Origin: Bacteriovoracaceae bacterium UBA6153
GTDB lineage: Bacteria > Bdellovibrionota > Bacteriovoracia > Bacteriovoracales > Bacteriovoracaceae
Direction: 5' to 3'
Length of the DNA: 64,000 bases
Assembly: GCA_002428265.1 (NCBI GenBank)
Contig: DIUR01000003.1
Span: forward strand, 116,148 to 180,147
The notes under the pieces: generated by a model
What the model saw: the letters and a program-made list of their open reading frames with translations, nothing else
The model's database searches: none
Told to the model about the DNA's origin: nothing
Part shown: positions 8,979-17,212 of the stretch, one piece after another
Numbering within the stretch: position 1 is the stretch's first letter
Layout: every line of letters begins with the position of its first letter
Translations under genes and position numbers: made by a program

Positions 8979-9837
8979 TCACGCTTTAATCCTTTGTGCC
9001 GGAATGGGGTCTCGAATGGGAGAGATTGGAAAAAAACTTCCAAAAGCTCTCTGGCCTGTTTTTTATAAAGAATTATTAGAGCTGCAGATTAATTATTGTC
9101 ACGATCTTGGGATTAAAAGAATTTTTATCAATACTCATTTTCTCTCAGCAGAAATTGAGCAATATGTAAGTCGTGACCTTCGTTTTGAAGACATTACGAT
9201 ATTGCATGAAGACCCTCTACTTGATTCCGGGGGAGCTATTCATAATATGGCCTCTCGCGGTGATGTTAACTACTCAGGGAATCTTTTACTGGTGAATGCA
9301 GACCAGTTCCTCTTCTTTGATAAGAAATACTTTGATGAAGCTATATCAAGTTTAGAAAATTCTAGAGCAGCTCTTTTTGGGATCACTGTGGAAAAGTCCG
9401 CAAAATATAATGAAACTGTTATTGTCGATGACCAGTTGAAAGAAATTAGAAAGCCTGATGGAACCCACGACTATGTGACTTATTCAGGACTAGGGATGCT
9501 TAAGCTTGATGGGCTTACACCAATTGCTGGGATTTCAAGGTTCTTTGAAACGGTGGCGGATTATAAAAGAGAACGTGTCCAATTTATTGTTCCAAGCAAA
9601 TTTGAATACTGGGACTTTGGTACAGCGCCGATCTATTTCGAAAGCATAAAAAATATTTTCCTCAATCTAAAAGATAATAAGAGTGGATGGTTAATGGATT
9701 TCCTTAATAAGCATGGAGCTTTTAATGGTGACGAAAATAACTTTTTTAGCCAGGAATTAAATTCGATCAGTCTTGATAGATCAAGTGCCTTTGAAAGAAA
9801 TAGTATTGTAGGCCATGGGATTATTCAGGAAGTTTAG
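8968..9837 (+). CDS. murU: N-acetylmuramate-1-phosphate uridylyltransferase (MurU-like)
   Basis: A sugar-phosphate nucleotidyltransferase of 289 residues starting at the ATG at 8968, which overlaps the end of amgK; a longer upstream frame lacks family similarity. The N-terminus ALILCAGMGSRMGEIGKKLPKAL carries the GxGxRx...PK nucleotide-binding motif. DPLLDSGGAIHNM and LLVNADQFLF (a variant of the metal-binding 'vnsDil' motif) follow. MurU converts MurNAc-1-phosphate to UDP-MurNAc, bypassing de novo synthesis and fosfomycin-sensitive MurA. The C-terminal 90 residues are longer and less conserved than the core. It converges with the mini-ferredoxin gene, overlapping it by 4 bases. Confidence 0.8.
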   Translation: MQIDHALILCAGMGSRMGEIGKKLPKALWPVFYKELLELQINYCHDLGIKRIFINTHFLSAEIEQYVSRDLRFEDITILHEDPLLDSGGAIHNMASRGDVNYSGNLLLVNADQFLFFDKKYFDEAISSLENSRAALFGITVEKSAKYNETVIVDDQLKEIRKPDGTHDYVTYSGLGMLKLDGLTPIAGISRFFETVADYKRERVQFIVPSKFEYWDFGTAPIYFESIKNIFLNLKDNKSGWLMDFLNKHGAFNGDENNFFSQELNSISLDRSSAFERNSIVGHGIIQEV

Positions 9838-10040
9838 AAAATTTTCTTTTTAGTAGATTCTTCTGTGATGAGTTTAATACAGTCAACCGGACAAACTTCA
9901 ATGCAGGCATTACATAAAGTACATGACCATGTCTCTACAATATATTGAGTGCCGTTTTTTAAAATAGCATTTTCTGGACAAATAAGGTTGCAATTGTCGC
10001 AGGAAATACAGAGTGTGTTAATTTCAAGATATGGTATCAT
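9834..10040 (-). CDS. small 2x[4Fe-4S] ferredoxin
   Basis: A 68-residue bacterial-type ferredoxin. Two complete cluster motifs are visible: C11xxC14xxC17xxxC21P and C40xxC43xxC46xxxC50P. It is short for a stand-alone protein but complete. Such proteins carry low-potential electrons between dehydrogenases and reductases; the partner cannot be read here. It lies alone on the minus strand, its 3' end overlapping murU by 4 bases, and is divergent from the PilZ-like gene. Confidence 0.88.
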   Translation of the reverse strand: MIPYLEINTLCISCDNCNLICPENAILKNGTQYIVETWSCTLCNACIEVCPVDCIKLITEESTKKKIF

Positions 10041-10095
10041 TCCTAATATAATATCAAAGCTTCCGATGTTTTGATGCTGGATAAAATTTCCCTAC

Positions 10096-10842
10096 ATGAG
10101 TAGGCATGTGACGGTTATGAAGATTTTAAGAAGAAATTATGAGCATAGAAACCTGATAATCTTTCTGGTTTTCTCGATGATCTATCTCCAAGCAATTTAC
10201 TCGCTTTCGCGCGGAGAATCCGTTCTTAATCTCAAAGCACTTAAAACTTTTTTCTTTAATCACTACTTGATTCTGGCAGTAAATCTCATCACCATTTTCA
10301 TGGTGGCTAAACTTAAAAAGCACTCTGATAAGATTCTATCCATCTTCCTGGTATTAATTGTAAGTAAAAACTTTATTATGCTTGCTTCAAGTTTTAATAA
10401 ATTGATTCTAGGGTTGAATTTTATTTACCTCGTTTTTGCTTTTTATTTCTTTGTGACTTGGGAGCTTGAGATTGCCAAAGCTTCCTATAACCCGCAATTT
10501 TCAGAGCATGATCTGGAAAAAGACACGAGATTTCCTATCAATGGAAAAATGGAAAACTTAAAAACAGGAGAAATCTTCGACGTCATGGTGACTAACGTTG
10601 ATGAAGAAAGCTGTTTTGTACTCTTGACTGTAGAAAGCCGTGACCAGTTTAAGGCCGATGCTGGAGCTACTTATCGTTTGACGGTCTCATATGAGAATGT
10701 TTTATTTGTTCACAATGCCAGACTGGCCTCGAAATATCATAGAGGGTTAGGGCTTGAATTTATTCAAACTCCAAAGTCTGATTTCCCACTAAATTGGTCG
10801 GACTTACACCAAGTTTGCCTAGAGCGTGGCCTTTTTAATTAA
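10096..10842 (+). CDS. four-helix membrane protein with C-terminal PilZ-like domain
   Basis: A 248-residue protein. Residues about 18-140 hold four hydrophobic segments (LIIFLVFSMIYLQAIYSL, HYLILAVNLITIFMVA, ILSIFLVLIVSKNFIML, LNFIYLVFAFYFFVTW). From about residue 150, TRFPINGKMENLKTGEIFDVMVTNVDEESCFVLL ... HRGLGLEFIQ has the shape of a PilZ domain, a c-di-GMP receptor fold, although the classical RxxxR and DxSxxG residues are not clean, so nucleotide binding is doubtful. A second ATG at 10117 is a possible start. It is followed 20-40 bases later by an unknown soluble protein. Confidence 0.5.
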   Translation: MSRHVTVMKILRRNYEHRNLIIFLVFSMIYLQAIYSLSRGESVLNLKALKTFFFNHYLILAVNLITIFMVAKLKKHSDKILSIFLVLIVSKNFIMLASSFNKLILGLNFIYLVFAFYFFVTWELEIAKASYNPQFSEHDLEKDTRFPINGKMENLKTGEIFDVMVTNVDEESCFVLLTVESRDQFKADAGATYRLTVSYENVLFVHNARLASKYHRGLGLEFIQTPKSDFPLNWSDLHQVCLERGLFN

Positions 10843-10880
10843 TTCTTAAAATTTTAAGACATTTGACCGAAACGTCTTAC

Positions 10881-11384
10881 ATGAGTAATGACGACACATT
10901 AATTTCAAAACTTATTTCTGAAACTTACCTCGAAACGTCTGATAAAGATCAGCCGAATGCTGTGGTAGATTTAAGAAACTATTTTGAAAGAAAGCTCAAT
11001 GAAGTTGAGTTCATTTCTATGAACGATTACCTTGCTCAAAATAATCTTTCGATGAGCAATCTTAAGCTAGTTAAAAAAACTCAGTGTTATAGACTGACTC
11101 ATAATGAAACAGCGATCGATTTTCCTTCAAATTGGTCTATTTTTAAAGACATTAAAAATGAAGATGTTATCTATATTGATCAGTCTTTGGATCAAGATTA
11201 TTTATTAGATATTTTTTCAGAACTTAACGGTGAGTTTTATAACCTAGCTTTGGTTAAAGAAGATAAAGTCGTTATGATGATTTATCTGCCGGAAGACAGC
11301 TCTAAAGATCACATTCAATGGTTTCGCGGGTATTTTGAAAAGAAAAATCAGGTCGAGATTACAGATACAGAAGAAGCGGCCTAA
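10881..11384 (+). CDS. hypothetical acidic cytoplasmic protein
   Basis: No family recognised. From the ATG at 10881 it has 167 residues; a TTG at 10863 would add six. It is acidic, lacks a signal peptide or membrane segment, and mixes helix and strand (for example FNLEG-free stretches such as DVIYIDQSLDQDYLLDIFSEL near the centre and KVVMMIYLPED toward the end). It follows the PilZ-like membrane protein by about 40 bases in the same direction and may be co-transcribed with it. Its partner gene suggests a signalling or surface role, but that is a guess. Confidence 0.6.
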   Translation: MSNDDTLISKLISETYLETSDKDQPNAVVDLRNYFERKLNEVEFISMNDYLAQNNLSMSNLKLVKKTQCYRLTHNETAIDFPSNWSIFKDIKNEDVIYIDQSLDQDYLLDIFSELNGEFYNLALVKEDKVVMMIYLPEDSSKDHIQWFRGYFEKKNQVEITDTEEAA

Positions 11385-11415
11385 GCAATTGCTCACCCAG
11401 GCCACTACTAAATCA

Positions 11416-12252
11416 TTATAAAGCTAAGTAAAAATCCTTCATCATCTTCGCATCTTTTTCAAGATTTGGAGAGTTACAGATTACGTATCCACGACAGTCA
11501 AAATCTTTTAATGCACGCAATAGTTCACGCCAGTTAAAATCTGAATCTTCAAGGTTAAGGTGCTTTAAATCACCTTTAGAGTTTGAAGAAATCCCAGAGA
11601 TATGGATGTGCATGTTTTGAAGTGCATTTGGATCAAGCTCTTCTTTAAGTTTTTTAAGTACAGTACAGAACTCTTCATACGTGTTGTACTCGTTTGTACG
11701 AGCGAACAAGTGAGAGAAGTCCATGCATGGCGAACATGAAGAAACTGATTTTGTTAAATCAATTAGCTCTTCAAGAGATCCAAACTGAGAAGTTTTTCCA
11801 GTAAGTTCCGGGCGAAGTTCAATTTGAATATCAAGACGATTAAGTCTTTCTTCAATCACGTTAAGTGACTTTTGAACAAGATCGAAAACATCATAAGGAG
11901 AATCTTTCATGTAGAAAGCAGCGTGGAAAGTCATTGATTCAGCACCACATAGATCAGAGATCTTTGCAGTTTGAATAATACGCTCTACTGAAGAGTCGAT
12001 TTTATCTTGCTCACGAGCATTCAGGTTGATGTAGTACGGACCGTGTGAAGTTAGTGGAACTCCCAGTTCGTAAGAAACTTTACGTAATCCAGAAGACACT
12101 TCTTCTTTCATGCGAACGCCGTGAGCGAATTCTAATTGCATACAATCCAGGCCTAAAGCATGAACTTGTTTTACACCATCAATAGGGTTATTTTTTTTCG
12201 GAGTTGAGTTCGGCACACCAGCAGTACCAAATAATAAGCGTTCAAATTTCAT
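11416..12252 (-). CDS. endonuclease IV-like TIM-barrel protein
   Basis: A 278-residue xylose-isomerase-like TIM barrel of the AP endonuclease family 2 (Nfo). Segments matching the family are LLFGTAGVPNS at the start, VPLTSHGPYYINLNA (residues about 65-79), AESMTFHAAFY (near 104-114), IQIELRPELTGK with the metal-binding glutamate (near 141-152), PCMDFSHLFAR (near 175-185) and NMHIHISGI (near 213-221). These give the His, Glu and Asp ligands of the trinuclear zinc site, so it is probably an active AP endonuclease (endonuclease IV), resembling archaeal-type short forms. It is a single-gene unit. Confidence 0.75.
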   Translation of the reverse strand: MKFERLLFGTAGVPNSTPKKNNPIDGVKQVHALGLDCMQLEFAHGVRMKEEVSSGLRKVSYELGVPLTSHGPYYINLNAREQDKIDSSVERIIQTAKISDLCGAESMTFHAAFYMKDSPYDVFDLVQKSLNVIEERLNRLDIQIELRPELTGKTSQFGSLEELIDLTKSVSSCSPCMDFSHLFARTNEYNTYEEFCTVLKKLKEELDPNALQNMHIHISGISSNSKGDLKHLNLEDSDFNWRELLRALKDFDCRGYVICNSPNLEKDAKMMKDFYLAL

Positions 12253-12506
12253 ATAGCTCCCCCAAGTAATTAACTTAATCTCGACATTGTTATCACATAT
12301 TCACAAAATACGAGAGACGCGTCGTGAAAAGCCCTTTTATTTCAAGGCTTTGCAGGACGTTTAAAAAACCCCACCTTCTTCGTATTGTGCGCTTAATGCC
12401 TTATAGCTCTAGCCTGGATTTTTGTCTATAATTTATGGACAGCAGTGTAATAATGACACCAAGATAAACTTCGTTTAGGGAGATTTTTATTTTTCGTTAC
12501 AGATAT

Positions 12507-13295
12507 ATGGCATTCATTATCATTCTTTTTGTTATCAGCTTCGCATTCTTTGGGATGCTTTTTGATTTGATCAATGGGCCTTGGTATGGATTAGCTCTCT
12601 CTCTTATTATCCTTGTGGTGTTTTCGAAATGGGGCGAAAAGCTGGTTCTTGTCTTCGGCAGGGCCCGCTATGTGAGCGATGATGAAGCTCTCATTAATCA
12701 GGTAAAGAATTTTTGCTGCCATCTTAATATCAGCGAAGTCAAAATCTATTGGTCCAGCTCCTACGTGAACAATGTTTATTATACTGATGGATACTTTGGA
12801 AAGCCTGCGCTTATTATCGGGAAAAATATATACACTCAATTTTCAAGAAATGAACTCAATAGCCTTATCTATGCTTCATTACTAAAGATTAAATCAGGGG
12901 AAGCTAAGAACCGCACGATGGTGTCTTTAGTTTTCATGGTTCTTTATTCTCCAGTTTATCTCGTAAGATCACTGTTTAAATCGCCGAGAATTAGAAAGCA
13001 GTTGGAAGTCTTCTTTTATCCGGCCTTCAGTATTAAGTCTCTTATGTATGAGAATGAAAAAAACGTGATGAACTTCGATGCTGAAGTCGGAAAAATGTTA
13101 GGCCTAAAAAAAGACTACATGGCGGCCCTCTTTAAAGTTAGTCATCTGCCCGCACTAAGCGAGCGCACGATGGGAGCTTTGGTTCTTGCTGAATTGTCGC
13201 ACTCAAAAAATCAAACGGATGATGTTTTAGGAAGCCTGTTGTTTAAAAGTGTGGATGTTAAAACCCGCATTAAGGCCCTGGGTCAGCACTCGTGA
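12507..13295 (+). CDS. degenerate M48/HtpX-like membrane protein (pseudo-peptidase)
   Basis: A 262-residue protein with two N-terminal membrane segments (residues about 2-22 and 27-45) and a third near 138-157. The region between them follows HtpX/M48: KPALIIGKNIYTQFSRNELNSLI corresponds to 'a.IavtxGLlxxLxxxELxxVlaHExxH'. The motif itself reads A123-S124-L-L-K127, so both histidines and the catalytic glutamate are gone, while the neighbouring IKSGEA still recalls 'IKNGDA'. It should be a membrane protein without peptidase activity. The ATG lacks a near Shine-Dalgarno. AGGGAG at 12477-12482 would instead fit an in-frame ATT at 12489, adding basic residues FRYRY. It overlaps the CHASE2 kinase gene by 4 bases. 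Confidence 0.6.
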   Translation: MAFIIILFVISFAFFGMLFDLINGPWYGLALSLIILVVFSKWGEKLVLVFGRARYVSDDEALINQVKNFCCHLNISEVKIYWSSSYVNNVYYTDGYFGKPALIIGKNIYTQFSRNELNSLIYASLLKIKSGEAKNRTMVSLVFMVLYSPVYLVRSLFKSPRIRKQLEVFFYPAFSIKSLMYENEKNVMNFDAEVGKMLGLKKDYMAALFKVSHLPALSERTMGALVLAELSHSKNQTDDVLGSLLFKSVDVKTRIKALGQHS

Positions 13296-15172
13296 AAATG
13301 AAATTTAAAAAATTAAATATCGATCTGTCGGATTATTATCCGCTGCTCTTTACCCTCATTTTTGTAACAATTCTTTTTCAATACCCTCTGGCCTCTTTTG
13401 AGTCGATTATTTATGACTTAAAAGTCAGATGGGATTTCGGAACACACCCCACACCAGAAATAGTGATAGTGACCTTAGATGAAGAAAGTGATGACTATCT
13501 TGGTGATGTTTACCCCTACACCTATGCCACTCATTCACGATTTCTAGAAAGGCTTCTGCGTGCAGAGCCTAAAATCGTTAATTATTTTATTAAAATGCCT
13601 GAGATTTCCAACGAAGAAGATGAAAATTTCAACGATTTCAAAACGCGACTGAAAGATTATACGACGAAGGGCGGGAAAGTTAGTTTCGCCACTGAGATTG
13701 ATGAAGTTAAAGGTGAGGAGTTGCCTCCTATCTTACTAAGAGACTTCAACTACTCACTTGCTCAGCTCAATATTGATAACAATATCTTTTCAAAAGATGA
13801 CGTCGTAAGAAGAGCGATCTTTAACGTTTCTGGTGAAGAAAGCCTCCATCTTTTAACCGCTAATCAGTACCGCACGATTAAGGGACTTCCGATGCTCAAC
13901 GTGCCGGATGTTATCGGTGCTTATTATAACGATGAAGCCGATGCAAACTTCGTTCTCTTTAGGTATTCAGGTTCACCTGTCTATAGCGAGTTTAAATATA
14001 AAACGATTCCTTACCACAGGGTTCTGGTTGGAAATTTTTCACCAGAAATTTTTAAAGATAAAATTGTCTTAATTGGTCCTAATTATATCTCTCAAAGTGA
14101 TAATTTTTATCTGACGCCTTTTAACCTTGAAGAATATAAAGCTCCCAAGTTGATTGTTCATGCTTCAATCATCGATTCATTTATTCAGAACAAAACAATT
14201 AGGATGCTTCCTAGGACAGTTTCAAATATTCTGGCCTTTATTGTGGCGATCGTTCTTTCAATTTTAATCTCAAAATTAAAGCCTAAAGATGGATTAATTA
14301 TTACGCTCTTGGTTTTGGCCTCAATTTTAATTATTTCCTATCTGATGTTTGTATTCATGGGGCTGTGGCTTTATACCGCCCATCTCGTTGTCACAGTCTT
14401 TGTCGTTTATTATATCTGGATTCCTTTCAGAGCAATTGGTGAATACCAGCGCCGTTATGCTATCCAGGAAGAAACAAAGCTTTTAAAACAAGTAGAGAAG
14501 TTAAAACAAAACTTCCTTTCTCTAATGAGCCACGATTTAAAAACACCGGTAGCAAAAATCGCAGGTGTTGCTGATAACCTTTACACTCAAAACTCGGGGA
14601 ATCCGGATATTCGTGAGAAATCCCAGTTGATCATTGATTCAACGAAAGAACTCAACAAATTCATCTCTTCTATTTTAGATCTTACAAAGATCGAATCGAG
14701 TAACTTCGGACTTAATAAAGTCTCAAAAGATATCAATTCAATTATTGAAACAGTAGTGAAAGACCTGAATTTTTCTGCAAACCAAAAGCAGGTTCAGGTT
14801 AAGAAGCAACTTGCCCCTCTTTATCCGATTGAAATCGATTTCACGCTTATCACCAGAGTTATCTCTAACCTTGTGGAAAACGCGATTAAATATTCCGGCC
14901 CAGGAACTATCGTTGAAGTAAATACTTGGGACGATGAAAAATGGGTTTATATCGAAATCAAAGATAATGGCGTGGGGATCCCGGAAGAGGAGCTTTCTAA
15001 CATTTTTGAGAAGTTTTATCGGATAAAAAATGATGCAAACCATTCAATCAAAGGAACAGGTTTGGGCCTATATCTGGTCAAATATTTCGTAGAGCTCCAT
15101 GGTGGAACCATTTCTGTGGACTCAATAGCAGGTAAAGAGACAAAATTCTTAGTGAAATTAGCGAACCAGTAG
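13292..15172 (+). CDS. CHASE2-domain sensor histidine kinase
   Basis: A 626-residue inner-membrane sensor kinase. Residues about 16-33 form a membrane segment. About 35-300 form an extracytoplasmic CHASE2 domain (IIYDLKVRWDFG, IVIVTLDEESDDYLGD, DKIVLIGPN). Three membrane segments lie at about 310-380. The cytoplasmic part has a short coiled link, a HisKA domain with the phosphoaccepting H414 in LMSHDLKTP, and a HATPase_c domain with N box NLVENAIKYS, G1 DNGVGIP, F box FEKFYR and G2 GTGLGL. All catalytic elements look intact. It sits between the degenerate M48-like gene (4-base overlap) and an NtrC-type regulator 38 bases downstream, its likely partner. Confidence 0.93.
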   Translation: MKMKFKKLNIDLSDYYPLLFTLIFVTILFQYPLASFESIIYDLKVRWDFGTHPTPEIVIVTLDEESDDYLGDVYPYTYATHSRFLERLLRAEPKIVNYFIKMPEISNEEDENFNDFKTRLKDYTTKGGKVSFATEIDEVKGEELPPILLRDFNYSLAQLNIDNNIFSKDDVVRRAIFNVSGEESLHLLTANQYRTIKGLPMLNVPDVIGAYYNDEADANFVLFRYSGSPVYSEFKYKTIPYHRVLVGNFSPEIFKDKIVLIGPNYISQSDNFYLTPFNLEEYKAPKLIVHASIIDSFIQNKTIRMLPRTVSNILAFIVAIVLSILISKLKPKDGLIITLLVLASILIISYLMFVFMGLWLYTAHLVVTVFVVYYIWIPFRAIGEYQRRYAIQEETKLLKQVEKLKQNFLSLMSHDLKTPVAKIAGVADNLYTQNSGNPDIREKSQLIIDSTKELNKFISSILDLTKIESSNFGLNKVSKDINSIIETVVKDLNFSANQKQVQVKKQLAPLYPIEIDFTLITRVISNLVENAIKYSGPGTIVEVNTWDDEKWVYIEIKDNGVGIPEEELSNIFEKFYRIKNDANHSIKGTGLGLYLVKYFVELHGGTISVDSIAGKETKFLVKLANQ

Positions 15173-15210
15173 TAGAATAGTACGAGAGTGTATTATTCAG
15201 GGAGATCGAT

Positions 15211-16707
15211 ATGCATCGTGTGTTAGTTGTTGATGATGATAAAGTTTTACAGGATTCGGTAAAGGAAGCTTTGCTTTATCATAGCTTTGCTGTCGACGTT
15301 GCCAACAACGGTAAAGAAGCTCTTCATGCTGTTTACAAAGAAAAATATGACCTCGTGGTCATGGACGTCAACATGCCAGAGATGGACGGGATTTCTGCAT
15401 TAACAGAAATTAAAAAAGTTGATCCATCTGTCATCGTGATTATTCTAACAGCTTACTCAAACGTCGGTGACGCCGTTAAAGTTGTTAAAGAAGGCGCGTA
15501 TAACTATTTAGAAAAACCAATCTCATCTGAAAACTTAGTGGCATTAATAAAGCGTGCCCTTAAGGCCCGCTCTTTAGTTGAAACATCAATGTTCTCTTCT
15601 CCAAGACTTTCTCTTGGTGGAGATGATCAATTCGTTGGTGAATCTCATGTAATGCAAAAAGTTTTCAGCGTCATCGATAAACTTGCAAAAGTTAATACGC
15701 CAGTATTAATTCGTGGAGAGTCTGGTACAGGTAAAGAACTTGTTGCCCGCGCGATTCACTATAACGGTCCAAGAAAAGACGCCAAGTTTGTAACGATCAA
15801 CTTAGCAGCTGTTCCTGAAAACCTGATTGAGTCTGAGTTATTCGGACACGAAAAAGGTGCCTTTACTGGAGCCTCTGAGAGAAAGCTTGGTAAATTCCAA
15901 TACGCTGACGGCGGAACTCTTTTCTTAGATGAGATCGGGGACATTAGTCCTACGATGCAGGTTAAACTTCTGCGCGTTCTACAAGAAAAAACTTTCACTC
16001 CAATCGGATCAAACCGCGATATTAAAGTAGATGTTCGCGTGATCGCAGCTTCACATAAGCCATTTGAAAAAATGATTGCTGATGGGTCGTTCAGAGAGGA
16101 TTTATTTTATAGATTAAATGTTCTTCCAGTTTATCTTCCTCCTCTAAGAGAAAGAAAATCTGATATTCCATTTCTGGTTGATTACTACATTAAGTATTTT
16201 AACAATGTTCACGGTCTTAACATTAAAGGTGTAAGCGACGATGCTAAAAACCTTCTTGTTAATTTCTCTTGGCCGGGAAACATCAGAGAGCTAAGAAATG
16301 TTATCGAGCATGCATTCATCATTGAATCATCTGACATGATCCAGGCACCTTCTCTTCCTTCTACTTTAAAGCTGACTTCAGCTACAAAGGTACCGGAGCC
16401 AGAAGATAACTCTGATATGATGATCGACGTTGAAGGGATTCAGGATTCAATCTTCGATATGAAGAGCGATGATGCTTCAAGAGCACCAGACAGTTTCTCG
16501 TTTAACAACGTCTTAAACTCAAAAGAAATGGTAATGGACTTCCAGATTGCTAAAGATCTTTTTGAAAAAGAATTTATTGTGTGGGCCCTGAGACAAAATA
16601 AAGGGAAGATCAACCAAACAGCACTCAAGGCAAATATTCCTAAAAAGACGCTTTTGAGAAAAATTGAAAAGTACGAAATCACTGCTAAAGATTACGTGAA
16701 CGGTTAA
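15211..16707 (+). CDS. sigma-54-dependent NtrC-family response regulator
   Basis: A 498-residue regulator: receiver domain (residues 1-120; acidic pocket DDD8-10, phosphoacceptor D52, T80, K102), AAA+ domain (about 142-375; Walker A GESGTGKE 169-176; sigma-54 contact loop GAFTGA 216-221; Walker B GTLFLDEIGD), and a C-terminal Fis-type helix-turn-helix (KGKINQTALKANIPKKTLLRKI). All elements needed to open sigma-54 promoters are present. About 75 acidic residues link AAA+ and HTH, longer than usual. It is encoded directly after the CHASE2 kinase and 4 bases before lspA. A sigma-54-type promoter is seen at 46695-46710 before flgF, but nothing ties this regulator to it. Confidence 0.95.
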   Translation: MHRVLVVDDDKVLQDSVKEALLYHSFAVDVANNGKEALHAVYKEKYDLVVMDVNMPEMDGISALTEIKKVDPSVIVIILTAYSNVGDAVKVVKEGAYNYLEKPISSENLVALIKRALKARSLVETSMFSSPRLSLGGDDQFVGESHVMQKVFSVIDKLAKVNTPVLIRGESGTGKELVARAIHYNGPRKDAKFVTINLAAVPENLIESELFGHEKGAFTGASERKLGKFQYADGGTLFLDEIGDISPTMQVKLLRVLQEKTFTPIGSNRDIKVDVRVIAASHKPFEKMIADGSFREDLFYRLNVLPVYLPPLRERKSDIPFLVDYYIKYFNNVHGLNIKGVSDDAKNLLVNFSWPGNIRELRNVIEHAFIIESSDMIQAPSLPSTLKLTSATKVPEPEDNSDMMIDVEGIQDSIFDMKSDDASRAPDSFSFNNVLNSKEMVMDFQIAKDLFEKEFIVWALRQNKGKINQTALKANIPKKTLLRKIEKYEITAKDYVNG

Positions 16708-16711
16708 GCTT

Positions 16712-17212
16712 ATGAATATGATTTATAAAATGTGCATAATGATCTCAACGATCATTATCGGCGATCAGGTTACTAAGGCCATCGTTCAGCAGAAGTTCTA
16801 CCTTGGTGAAACGGTTCCAGTGATTGAAGGATTTTTTCATTTCACTTACGTAAGAAATCCAGGGGCAGCTTTCGGAATGTTTGGATACGCGCATGACTGG
16901 ATAAGAATACCATTGTTTTTTGGTGTTCCTGTCATTGCATGTGTCTGGTTAGTTTATCTTATCTGGACAACGAGAAATACTCACAAGATGCAGTGTCTTG
17001 CATATAGCTTGATCTTGTCTGGAGCTATCGGAAACCTTATTGATCGTTTTTCAATGAACTACGTTGTCGATTTCCTGGATTTTTTTTGGAAGACACACCA
17101 TTTTCCAGCGTTCAATATTGCTGACAGTGCTATTACCATTGCAGCTATTATCTTGATCTACGAAACACTTTTTGCTCATAAGAAGAAAGATAGTGTTACC
17201 CGTACTGTTTGA
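16712..17212 (+). CDS. lspA: lipoprotein signal peptidase (signal peptidase II)
   Basis: A 166-residue aspartic protease of the inner membrane that cleaves the signal peptide of diacylglyceryl-modified prolipoproteins. It has four membrane helices and the conserved boxes: GDQVTKAIV near the start, YVRNPGAAFGMF (residues about 50-61), SGAIGNLIDRF (about 104-114, first catalytic Asp) and FNIADSAIT (about 131-139, second catalytic Asp). Length is normal. It follows the response-regulator gene by 4 bases and overlaps lgt by 20 bases. Confidence 0.95.
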   Translation: MNMIYKMCIMISTIIIGDQVTKAIVQQKFYLGETVPVIEGFFHFTYVRNPGAAFGMFGYAHDWIRIPLFFGVPVIACVWLVYLIWTTRNTHKMQCLAYSLILSGAIGNLIDRFSMNYVVDFLDFFWKTHHFPAFNIADSAITIAAIILIYETLFAHKKKDSVTRTV

